The notes beneath the pieces were generated by a model that did no database searches, was not told the origin of the DNA, and worked only from the letters and a program-made list of their open reading frames with translations. DNA of 64,000 bases from contig JAUPFP010000042.1 of NCBI GenBank assembly GCA_036925085.1, positions 124,001 through 188,000 of the forward strand, given 5' to 3'. Shown here one piece after another: positions 46,401-62,771 of this stretch. Origin of the DNA: Brachycybe producta. Taxonomy: Eukaryota > Arthropoda > Diplopoda > Playtdesmida > Andrognathidae. Within the stretch, counting starts at the first letter, position 1. Each line of letters opens with the position of its first letter. Position numbers and translations under genes: made by a program.

Positions 46401-48273
46401 TAAAATCTCATTTAAATAAGAAATTCAAACTAAAAAAAAAATTCAATTCAAACATAATATGTCAAATTTTTTCTCAGATGTCTGTAATTAAAAAAGTAGG
46501 TACTTTTGATAAACACTACTTGTAACTAATACTATTAATTGATACAACTTTTGTCCCACAAACGCATGTTGTGAATAAATACGTACATGTGCTACAGCCA
46601 CTCGAAATACGCATCCCTTGAAGTTATTACAATTGATGTCTCTGTGCGACGGCCAAGACATATTCATTCTCTGTTGGACGGACGGCATGTCTCGCTTCCA
46701 CGTACCACTACTCAGAAGATCCAATCCACGCTCCGGACATAACATTGCAAAAAAATCCACACGATATTCCTTCGAAGACAGCATCTTACAAGAAGCAAAA
46801 ATAAATATTTCAAATTAAATACAAACTGCAACAATCTTTCCATCGATCGTAACACACAGCTAAATGATTTCTATTTAGCTTATTGGTTTTATCCATTGTC
46901 TCCTCGTCGCAGATCAAAATCAGACGCCTGCCCTTCATATTTGTAAATTCACCGCTATTCTCAACGGTTTCATTTCTCTTGATCGGTGAAACGATCGTTA
47001 TATCTTTAGCAAATTGAAGTGAAATACGCTTCAAACTCTTGACCACATCGCCTGTCGATTCCGCAAGAATGACCCATTTGTAAGGATGTAAAAATAAACT
47101 TCTGTTCTGTGCCTATCTCTCGCAAAACAAACACACAATTAAGAACATAGTAAAAAACACGCGTAAATAACAAAGGAAAGAGTTCGAACCGCTTCTAAGA
47201 TAGCGTGGTACCGTCTTGAAATGACAACGAGACGATAATATTGCGAAACTGCCGAAGGAACGACCGATGCATGATCTTTCATAGTAGAAGGATTCATTTT
47301 TAAAATGAGTCCTTGGACATTCCGTTCGGCAAGAATTTGCAGGAAAGAGGCACTCGGAAATTCTGTATAAAATATAATTATCATGAATTACTATTCGATT
47401 TAAGATTGCTCAACAGTAATTTTCCGCATATAAACATTTGTTGCGTTTCCATTTGTTGAGTTCTTTGGGCGCAGTGGGATTTGGGCGCCACTGGCGTTTG
47501 GAAACAAACTCTTTGTTTTTGAAAACGTCAAATTTCACTATACATTGTATTTATTACGTCCTGCAACACACACAACACAATCTAACAATTTCTGTTTCAT
47601 AAATGCAATTTCTAAGGTGGTTTTTTTCCATTTACTCACGAAGTTGTAAGCCACCCTTAATAGAAAACACAACAACTGATAATTTACGAACCGTCTTCTT
47701 GATCTACGAACAAGACCATGGACACCCAATGTCGAAGTCCAATGACATCGAGAAGAAACTGAACCATGTGTCCAAATCGATTCTGTTGTCCTTTACGACG
47801 ATAAAGACCGGCACAGACTTCGTTGTTAAATGTCGTGTAATTCAGTTGTACGTGACAACTCAGCATCGATTCGGCGAAACCCGACAAAGAACATGGAAGA
47901 TTTTCAAAGTAAATCGAACAGTTTGGACATTCTCCAAAGACTCCACTCCAATTACGCAAAATACGAGGAACTAAGAAAGAACCAAAAATAGAATTCTAAA
48001 TTTTATTATGTATCATATTTAATAAAACAAAATAAACAATGTCAACACCTTGCATCATGAAATCCAAAACATTTCCGCACTTAAGAGTCTTAGAAATAAC
48101 AAAAGTATCGGATGATTTCAAAATCTTTAAATCTGAAATCAAAAAAATTTAATCAGTAAAGATAAATTTACATAAACGAAAATTATTATTATACCTTTTT
48201 GAGAAATCACAACAGATGCGAAAGAAACTAAAATAATTAAATGCAAGAATTTAATATTCGTAACAACAAACAT
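43475..48273 (-). CDS. Ionotropic glutamate receptor-like (IR/iGluR) channel subunit, 12 exons
   Basis: Ligand-gated cation channel subunit of the plasma membrane. Exons: 48273-48195, 48132-48049, 47970-47688, 47655-47636, 47362-47161, 47101-46858, 46784-46587, 45596-45499, 45429-45336, 45266-44673, 44058-43814, 43727-43475; 797 aa. Seen: cleavable signal peptide (1-24), amino-terminal domain (about 27-368), S1 with NPPYI and LTEERYQVVDFS (Arg449 matches the ligand alpha-carboxyl Arg of glutamate receptors), M1 (about 488-508), pore loop FGLQQAPDDSP, M3 ending SYSSTLVSYM in place of SYTANLAAF, S2 with GDSIN (Asp671 at the acidic ligand position), M4 near the C-terminus. The divergent M3 gate resembles IR-type receptors, but a full amino-terminal domain and both ligand contacts remain. 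Exon 4 is a 20-nt microexon chosen by phase, so exons 3-6 are the least certain part. Confidence 0.88.
44110..44560. mobile_element. Fold-back family F1 copy in receptor intron 10
   Basis: Left arm TAAGAGAAACATAAAACTG, AAAACTAGAAGGGTAGCTGA, TCACTTAAAGATATTTTCATG and TCGATATCTTTTAAATTCAAG. Right arm AAGTTTATTTTGAAAAATATT, CATTAAGTGATTATCTAC, TCTCTAACACATATTCAAT and CGCAAAATAACCAAAG. The centre keeps AAGCGGACGATATTTTTTTA. Well preserved. Confidence 0.75.
45690..46350. mobile_element. Fold-back family F1 copy with an inner insertion, receptor intron 7
   Basis: Left half ATTTTCGAACTTTGGATATT, AGAGAAATTGAAAATGTGTT, CACTTAAAGTGTAGTTTCATG. Right half AAAACATGAAAATATACTTAAG, TGATCGAGCTACCCATCTAG, AAACACATTCAAG and GGAATAATCAGAG. 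About 420 bp in between (45783-46205) is foreign and rich in AACAAAAC/GTTTTGTTTT words. Confidence 0.65.
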
Positions 48274-48348
48274 GTTTAGATTGTTTGTATGTTCCGAACT
48301 TGAAGAGATTTGACCTTCTTTTGAAAACTCGATAGAAAATCTTCAACA

Positions 48349-48356
48349 TTTATATC
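48349..48356 (-). promoter_or_regulatory. Possible TATA box of the receptor gene
   Basis: Minus-strand GATATAAA about 80 bp 5' of the start codon at 48273. It is the only TATA-like motif close upstream, so a short 5' UTR is implied. Positional inference. Confidence 0.35.
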
Positions 48357-48769
48357 AAGCATTGAAGACATATTTCATCTTTCTATATTCATCATAACGA
48401 TATTTATCTCGCACGATTTCAAACACTTTCCTTTTATCTTCCATAATGACGAGAAGAAATATAACAGATTTTATGATGAATATAAAAAAAGAATATTTAT
48501 GAAGCTTCATTTCATTTAGTTAATGCAGTTCACTTTTCAAACAACCTAGGAAATAAAGACACGGCAACATTTGAAGTGTCAACATAGCAAATAGAATAAA
48601 TCGAAAGAGATGTTACCAAATTGAACCCACGAGAGTTTTAGATACATATAAATAATTACATCAACCAATACCAGGATTAATATTTTGGGGTTATCGTGAT
48701 TTATTCTCACAGTAACTTAAGATTGTCATCGAGAATAGTCTTAAAACAACCTAAACCACAAAGCAATAC

Positions 48770-48862
48770 AGTGGACACCACAACAAATCGGATAACACGA
48801 AATATATCTTTGGTCCATTTCTATTTTCATTTCTAAGAGACCGAACCGAAAATTTCATGTTA
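48770..48862. repeat. Tigger/pogo-like end fragment
   Basis: ACAGTGGACACCACAACAAA followed by TCGGATAACACGAAATA resembles the CAGTGGA... terminal repeats of pogo/Tigger-type elements and shares AACACGAAAT with the element at 49247. Confidence 0.35.
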
Positions 48863-49240
48863 TTTTAAGTGCAAACGCCTCTCAAACACTTAATTTTTCC
48901 TTCAGCTGAAAAATAAACAGACAATCAAATGTGTTTTAAAAACTAAAGGATAGTTCAACCACTCAAGGGTATTTTCATGTTGTATCTTTCAAAATAAGCT
49001 TAATATGCTAGTTTGAAAATAACCCAACTTTAAGCAGACGACAATCATCAGACAATCTTTCTTTAATTTTTGTCTATTAAAAAAGTTTATTTTGAAAGAT
49101 ATCAATATGAAAATATTCTTAATGATTCACTACTCTACTAGTCTCTAAAACACTTTCTAGTGTCTCTCGATTTTACTCTTGAAAGACAGAATAATCAAAG
49201 TTCCAATATCAGCCATTCATAAACCAACTTAAATTCGTAC
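48862..49240. mobile_element. Fold-back family F1, best-preserved copy
   Basis: Both arms and centre are present in order: AAGTGCAAACGCCTCTCAAAC, TGTGTTTTAAAAACTAAAGG, CACTCAAGGGTATTTTCATG, ATCTTTCAAAATAAGCTTA, then TTTGAAAATAACCC and AAGCAGACGACA, then TTTATTTTGAAAGATATCAA, ATGAAAATATTCTTAATGA, CTAAAACACTTTC and AAGACAGAATAATCAAAG. Useful as a reference for the family. Confidence 0.8.
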
Positions 49241-49246
49241 ATAACA

Positions 49247-49523
49247 GTGGAAATCGTTAAACACGAAATTAAAAAGACCGAAATAATATTTTGTGTTATC
49301 CAATTTTGTTATACGTTTTCGTGTTAAACTGTTTGCACTATATTTACATTCCGTAACACGAAAATATGGGTTAACACAAAGAAATCTTTTCGGTTCAGAA
49401 TACAAATCTGCCGGGTTTCTCTAATGCACCTATTTCCCCTACCTACATTTTGTAGTATTTTTTTGTAGTATTACAAAAAATATTCTGATCTATTCCATTT
49501 TGTGATAAACGGTTTACACTGTA
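49247..49523. mobile_element. Tc1/pogo-like non-autonomous element
   Basis: Left ACAGTGGAAATCGTTAAACACGAAAT and right terminus (read on the minus strand) ACAGTGTAAACCGTTTATCACAAAAT are imperfect terminal inverted repeats of about 26 bp. CAGTG(G) ends are common in pogo/Tigger elements. The interior has more AACACGAAAA words and no ORF. Confidence 0.55.
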
Positions 49524-51973
49524 GGCCCCATTTTGCGAGGCTATTTTACAAAAATAAAAAGATTCGAACGAAAGAACAATTAAACCATATAAAATACAAC
49601 TTTAATTCTATAGTTATATGCTTAACTTTTAACAGGAAGTCATCTTTTAACAGTTAGGTATAATAATAAATAATATACCGGAGGAGTTTAAAAAAACAAC
49701 ATAGACGTTTTAAATTTTAAAAATATGTGTAGTTTAATATTAAAAAAGTGAAAGTAATTTTAAGGTGTATAAATAAACACGTCTCACAACAAACTGAAAG
49801 CCAAACATCAAAACAAGTCATAAAAATGTCACATTATAAAAACCAATTAAAACATATATAAAGAAATGATAATAAATTTAAAACCACATGAAACATAGTT
49901 AAATATTCTTCATTGGCCAAAAAAATTGCACACAGTTTCAGTGTTTTTAACTTTAATTCTTGCACGAGCGACTTTCTAACCAGACAATAAAACGTCTAAC
50001 AGCAAAATTTAGTTAAAAAAAAACCATTAAATTCGCCAAACGAGAAACCAACCAACAGTCAAACGAAAACGTCCATTTTACTTGGTCAGTTTATGACCAG
50101 ACGTCACGAAATAAGTTGTTGGCAGTGCTCAGCACTGATCATTATACAGTATATATGACAAAAATGTGGATTAAGTGTATACTATAATCAAAAAAGATGT
50201 CTACAATGGGACAACTTCCCTACAATCTAAATACTAAAATATGAATTTCTCAAAGAAGAAACAATTCGACATTACTACAAGTCGTCTTCTTTTGCAAATC
50301 ATCCTCATAACGCATCTGTAAAAAGGCCCTTTTCTTCGATGTAAGTATGGCACCTTCCATCCCACAGGAACGTATCTTGCACAGGACCGGAGGTGAACGA
50401 CGCTACCAATATTTCAAATTAAGTATGCTGAGGATGTAAGTGTTATGTTAATTTGGTCTTCAGAACAAAGCGCGGGCATGCACGGCTGGGTAGGAAAATC
50501 AGCATGGTTGGGAAAAATCGTGATTTTTTTCTCGTGGAAAATATCAAAATACGTCATATTTTTATATATATCAAATTTTGATATATATAGCAATTTAATG
50601 TTTTAACCTGAATATCGCTCTTTAGCCCATTTGTTTGCAATTCTAGTCTTTACCTACACGTAGATTATTACGTGCTACTTACGTTTAATAACATTAACAC
50701 AAAAAAGCAAGTTATGTGAAAATAATTCACTTGTATTTGTCAGTTATTAATTTTAGAAAATGCCAAATTCACTTTTCTTTAGATATTTTACGAATATGAC
50801 TGAAATTTTCAGCTTTCACATTACCCAACGTTTTGTACGTACAGAGGATCATCGTCAGAAGTAAAAAATACAATTAGTGTATAAAACCAAAAATTATTAA
50901 AAATATGACATATCTATTTGTGATATATATTATGATATATGGTCATAAATATAGATGGAAAGCACACTTCCTCCCACCAGTAGACTACTGTTTAATGAAT
51001 TGGCAGTGGAAGTTGTAAATTTGGTCTTCAACGTAAAACGCTGTCACGCTCGATCCTCTAAAGTAATTTTATAATAGCTCACCTCCAACCTTCGTGAGCC
51101 TACAAGATGCATTCCAGCGAGATGGCTACAGCCGTAAGTTCCCCACTTTAAATCGTAGGCTATGTTTTGTGAACACCAAAACAGCGTCGAAATTTTCATG
51201 TGATCCAAAAACCAATGAAATAACACGAGTTCATGTTAGTAATCAAGTAGTACCAGTAAAATAATAACAAAACGAATCCATCGATTCAATTGAACCCGAT
51301 TTGTTGTCTGAAAACGATTAATTGTTCGAATAGGTACTAGAATAAGTCATTCTGGCACAAGACATGGTATAAGAGATTGCAAACCACAATTGTAACTGAA
51401 AATGGTCAGTCAAGAGTTTACTGCATGACATTCTTCATTTTAGTAACGACACACAATACCACAGTGATTTCGCTTCAAAGTGCGAAAACATGAATCTTTC
51501 GGTACCATTAAAAACAAGATCAGAGTACTCAAAATTTACTCCGTAAGTGACACTGGCTCAAGTTAAAAAGTTCAGTTCATTACATTTATATACGAAAAGT
51601 TTGTTCACTATTTGAAATTTGGTTCCACCAGAATTACGCAAGCGAAACTTGAAACTGAATAAAAACCTAATCTAATTATGCACATTTAAAAAGAAATTAA
51701 AAACGCACAAAACTGCTTAACCAGCATCCAATAAAACAAAATGAATCCTCGCTAAAAACGATAAAACATGGCGCTGCGGTTGCTCCTCCTTTCGTGTGTT
51801 CCTGTACGTTCAGTTTTCGAAACACAAAGACGAATACGGGTCGAGATCTTCTGAGGCCTCCCCACACGACTGTCATTCAGCTTATCATTCTATTGTCAAA
51901 GTGAATCCGAAATAAAAAAAAGAGAAACTACCTTTTTCGGACTTATAACCGAGTTAAGATTCTTTAAAACACC
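49524..51973. other. Intergenic, receptor to MAPKAPK
   Basis: AT-rich. A palindrome of ATATATATCAAATTTTGATATATAT lies at about 50563-50590. No gene, no RNA gene. The stretch next to 51974 should hold the MAPKAPK 3' UTR, but no polyadenylation signal is evident. Confidence 0.45.
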
Positions 51974-58409
<6,436 letters not shown>

Positions 58410-58410
58410 T

Positions 58411-58482
58411 TACGTCACTTCCGATAAACAATTAGCAAAAACGTCGTGTCCGAGAGACAGATATCAGAAACGTCACTTCCGG
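58411..58482 (-). promoter_or_regulatory. Paired ETS-CRE composite sites, MAPKAPK promoter
   Basis: On the minus strand CCGGAAGTGACGTT (58469-58482) and CGGAAGTGACGTAA (58411-58423 region) stand 58 bp apart just upstream of the ATG at 58397. GGAAGTGACGT is a known composite of an ETS site and a CREB/ATF site. The nearer copy is 14 bp from the start codon, so it may lie in the 5' UTR. No TATA box. Confidence 0.55.
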
Positions 58483-59294
58483 TTGTCTGCTAGTCCCGCT
58501 TTTTTTTTCTTTCTAAATGTTAACCGATGCTGTGAGGCTTTTATAGTCGATCTTGTTCAATTCGTTCGCGTTGTTTTAACAAAAAATGTCCGATATTCAC
58601 TCTTCTCAGTGAAAAAAACGATTAAATACCTTATTATATTACAAAACGCATCGATTTTTGTAATCCTACGAGCTAAAAACAAAGCTCGGCGTCTGCTATT
58701 ACAATGAAATGTACTCGGTTCTTACCGAATTACGATTAGAAATCGACTAAAATGATTATTTTTCGAGCAAAGTAACAAACGTCTGAACCTAACGGAAGCA
58801 GAACGTATAATAAAATATGTGCGGAAACCCCCACAACAATAAGATACTAAAAAAGAACGCATACTCAACTACAAATGAAATGAATGACACACTTGAAAAG
58901 TTACAAACTTCAAAAGAGTTTACGTAGCGAAACTAGAGCGCTCTTCATTCTCATTGAAGTCTTGTTTAAAATGAGATCGGAGCGCTCCATTTTAAGTGTG
59001 CTACGTCACAGTTATGGGAGGAGCTACACATTAGACAGCTTCTGGCCATGTGACTCATATGTATTGACTCCCGATGACGCAATCCTTTTATATATACTTA
59101 TTTTTTTACATAATGTTTTCGTCCTTCATGCATTGTTAATATGTTATAGACGGACGAATGTGCTGCAACTTGTTTTTTAGAGAATAATAAAGGTGCACGA
59201 GCCTTATTTTATATTAAATTATAGGTTCTATTAAAAGAGTATATGTATTTCATCATTTTCATGTAAAAATCAAAACACATTTGCTTATATATGG
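58483..59294. other. Intergenic upstream of MAPKAPK
   Basis: No supported gene. A 98-codon plus-strand ORF (58884-59180) has no domain. It overlaps partial inverted words (GAGCGCTC at 58938 and 58981), so it probably lies in a repeat. Confidence 0.4.
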
Positions 59295-59460
59295 TATATA
59301 CATGTACAGTCAATGAACGAAATCAGGCAATCTGCAAATCAACCCACCTGCTAGTGAATCTGCTAAATTCAATTCCTTTTAGGTGTTGAATTTTGCAGAT
59401 TCACTAGCAGGTTGGTTGTTTTGCAGATTGACTGCTTCCGCAGATTGACAGTAACATATA
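59295..59460. mobile_element. Hairpin MITE (family F3), copy 2
   Basis: Ends TATATACATGTACAGTCAAT and ATTGACAGTAACATATATA. Inside, GCAATCTGCAAATCAACCCACC and TGCTAGTGAATCTGC pair with GCAGATTCACTAGCA and GGTTGGTTGTTTTGCAGATTG around ATTCCTTTTAGGTGT. Homologous to 31448-31578, with better-kept arms. Confidence 0.8.
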
Positions 59461-59889
59461 TACTGAATTGAATTTTTTTAATAAACAGGGTATAATTAGT
59501 GACCATAATTGTTTACATTTATTTCATATATATGCAAAATCATCTAATATTCTTATTCCTTATTATCTAATTTCATTGTAAGATATTCAAAAGAAAGATA
59601 TATCTGGCATCTATGCATTTCAGAAAACACTGAAGGGCTTAGAAGCCAAGAGGATGAGTGATTTTTTTTTTACATAAAAAGTGTAGATAATTACCACATT
59701 TAGTCAATGGAACGATAAAGAATTTGGTGGACGTTACAAATAAATGAAAAAGCTGCATAACTAATTGCTGCTTGATAGCGTTAAAACATAGAACTATAAC
59801 ATTAATATGTAACGAGGTCTCTAATTACATTTACATGGAACATTACTTTCGTCGCTTCTTCCTTCACCTTTGACTTCTAATTAAGCCTC

Positions 59890-60440
59890 TCAATTAAAAC
59901 TTTTAAAAACTAGCAGTCTAGAAAAGTAAATGAATCCTTTAAAATGAATTTTTCAAATTGATATCTTTCAAAATAAACTTTTTATGGCAGTTTCAAGTTC
60001 TTAAGTTATCCTTCTTCACTTCAAGATGTAAAAATTCGAGAGAAAAAAAATCTGATAAACGTTAAAAAACTTAAAATTTAGTCTTTCCAAACGGGTCATA
60101 AAAAGTTTATTTTAAAAGACATAAACATGAAAATACTCGTGATTCAGTTAGGACCGTATTATACATAATACACAATGCCTAGGGCCTACAGTATTTAAGG
60201 GCATACGATTTACGAAAATTTCACGCACACACAAAATCGATTTTAATTTTATGTTGGAGCATGTGGCGCATAATTCGAAAGACACAATTAAAATATAAAA
60301 ATTAATTAGAATGTTATGAGCGGGGAGGGGGGAATCTAAAATGAGGCGTGCCTATAGGACTGATGAAGGTGATACAAAGGCCTGTAAACGGCCCTGGGTT
60401 CAGTTACTCTTATAGTCTCCTAACTAATATACCCCAAAGG
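59890..60440. mobile_element. Fold-back family F1 copy interrupted by a hAT-like insertion
   Basis: Left arm AAAACTAGCAGTCTAGAAAAG, TTGATATCTTTCAAAATAAAC. Right arm AAAAGTTTATTTTAAAAGAC, ATGAAAATACTCGTGATTCAG, then after the insertion TTACTCTTATAGTCTCCTAAC, which is the expected F1 continuation. Confidence 0.7.
60149..60396. mobile_element. hAT-like MITE with 8-bp target duplication
   Basis: 248-bp insertion whose left end TAGGACCGTATTATAC mirrors its right end (minus strand CAGGGCCGTTTACAGG). It is flanked by GATTCAGT (60141-60148) and GGTTCAGT (60397-60404), an 8-bp target-site duplication with one mismatch, as made by hAT transposases. Removing it restores a continuous F1 arm, which fixes its ends. 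Confidence 0.75.
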
Positions 60441-61690
60441 GTCATATTTTTCTTGTAATTATTTATTTATAATGAAACTGTTGTTGTCGGTTGATTCTTT
60501 GTTTGACACTTGTATGAAATCTATAGTTGTGCCTCACAGTACATTGGCTCATTCTCAAAAAAAAAAAAAAAAACTTTGAATATCTCCAAGAAAATAGTAT
60601 TTAGACGGGCTTCTGAGTGATAACAGATTTAGATTTCTTGGCATTACGTTGACTTCCAAGAGACAAACATTAAAATAGACTTAAGTGAGTTATTTCACTA
60701 CACGTTTTCTTTCGCAAAAGCCATAAAACGATTAAATCATTAAACAATGAATTAAAAAAACCATATAAATTAATTCATAAATCCATCACGTAATACTATG
60801 CAATCGCATATTTTCTACTTTGTTTTATTTTTTTTATGTTTTTCTTTGTTTTCTTCTAAAAAAAAATATTTTAAACCCAATAAATGCAATTGATTTTATT
60901 AGATAAAATGCAACGTCTTTGATTTCACTTTCACTGTATAACTAAACACATTGATTCAATATGCGGTAACATTTGCAAAGTGTACAAACATTGAAAATCA
61001 TGAATCATACTGTACAATACACAAACACAGCATGAAATAAACTACACGTTTGCAACAAACAAACTTCGTAACGATCTTATCACGAATCCAACGCAATATG
61101 AGAAATTCTAAGAAACTTTAAAGTGGAAATATATATTTTTTTTTTAATTTTAATCCTAATTGTAAAGTCATCACTTAGAAGAAAATATAAAATGAAAACT
61201 AGAGTCAACGAATTACCAATTTCACTCATCTATGTCATCAGTCAGCACCAATAGTTGGCACATTTAGTTATCATATCTTAAGTGGCTTACACTTTTTTTT
61301 AAGAACGACACTAGTTATCAAAAAATTTTAAACACGTCACTTTATAGAGATAATAAAAAAGGTGTCCGTTCAGACATTTACAGAAACAATACAGATATCC
61401 GCAAGCAACTAACTTTGCGTCAGCTAGTTCTTCGTTATTAACTTCAAACTTAACTATTTTAAGTGGGTTAATTATATTAGAAAACAGAATTAAAGCATAT
61501 AATTTAAAAGCTTATACTTTCTATTAAGATTAAGACGATTGTATAATAAGTATTGAGAAATTCAAATTTCACTAGCAATTGTCAATTGACCCAATTTTTT
61601 TGTCTTCCAAAATATAACTGTTCAAAATAATGATGTAAAAAAAATGAATGATCTATTTACATTTATAGAATTATAGTAGTCTTAAAATGT
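60441..61690. other. Intergenic
   Basis: AT-rich sequence with A and T runs. No ORF, hairpin or RNA gene that I can support. Confidence 0.45.
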
Positions 61691-62050
61691 TTTAGAAACA
61701 ACTGATTTTCGAATTCTGGTTATTTTGCGTTTCAGGATCAACAGTAAAGAGAAATTGAAAGTATGTTAGACACTAGAATTGTAGCTGAATCACTTAATAA
61801 TATTTTCATGTTGCTATCTTTCAAAACTTTTTTACATAAGATAAATTAAAATATCGTCCGTTTTTAACAAAAGTTCCATAATAAAAAGCTTATTTTAAAA
61901 ACTACGAACTTGGAAATATCCTTAAGTGACGGAGCTACCCTTCTAGTTTTTAAAACACTTAAGTTTCTTTTAATTTTGCTTCTGAAAAAAGAAAATAACG
62001 AGAGGTCGATAGGCGTTTGCACTTTAAAACCACATTAAGGTGGTTGAATA
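61690..62050. mobile_element. Fold-back family F1 copy, full length
   Basis: Left AATTCTGGTTATTTTGCG, AGAGAAATTGAAAGTATGTT, TAGCTGAATCACTTAATAAT, TTGCTATCTTTCAAAACT. Centre AAAATATCGTCCG. Right AAAGCTTATTTTAAAAACTA, GACGGAGCTACCCTTCTAG, TTTTTAAAACACTTAAG, AGGCGTTTGCACTTTAAAAC and CACATTAAGGTGG. Gives the family's other outer end. Confidence 0.8.
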
Positions 62051-62149
62051 TATATTTATTTTGTTTTTGTCCACCCGGACAGCGCCACTGCAGTGGCTAT
62101 TGCTATGCTCCATAGATGTTTTTGAGGACGTAAAAACGTCAAGCAAATG

Positions 62150-62480
62150 TTTTTTTAGAAACAGTATTAAAAAAAATACAAATTGTTTTCAAAACTAGAA
62201 TGGCGAAAGATTATGTTAAAAGTATTTTGATGGCAATATTTAAAAAAAAAAAATAAACATTTTATACCAGTTTGAAGATGAGCCGTTTTTAGGTGTTTTC
62301 ATTAACATTTCACGAAAAACTACTTTCACCGTTTTCAAATTGTCATAAACAGTTTATTTTTTAAAGATATGATATCTTTTTAAAACCAACTATTTTAGTT
62401 TTTAAAACATTTTTTGTAATGTTTCTCCTGACAAACGTTCGCTTGAAAAATATGAATTTTCTCAAAACTGCAGGTTGAGG
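62150..62480. mobile_element. Fold-back family F1, diverged copy
   Basis: Left TTTTCAAAACTAGAATGGCG, AAAGTATTTTGATGGCAATA. Centre GTTTGAAGATGAGCCG. Right AACAGTTTATTTTTTAAAGA, TTTTAGTTTTTAAAACATTTT and TCTCCTGACAAACG. It lies head-to-tail with the copy at 61690. Confidence 0.55.
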
Positions 62481-62771
62481 AAGAACAGAGAGAATAGAAG
62501 AGACCTCCTATAGAACATAATAGCTCTGTAGTGGCACGAAAAATAAAATATATATGTTCAGCCACCTTAAAAAAAATAACTGCTAAATCACAGCTATATC
62601 TCTAGCATACTTTACAAAAAAAACTGTTTTTCTAAAACGTCAAAATATGACAGCTAAAACATAATTGAAGTTGGTAATTAGGAAATGGTAATTACTGCTT
62701 ATTTAAAGTTTAACCACAAACTTTGTCAATCAATAATTTGTCCTGCAATTTCATATAAAAAAACACATAAT

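Noticed and set aside
58884..59180. 98-codon plus-strand ORF
   Set aside because: Lacks any recognisable motif and overlaps partial inverted repeats.
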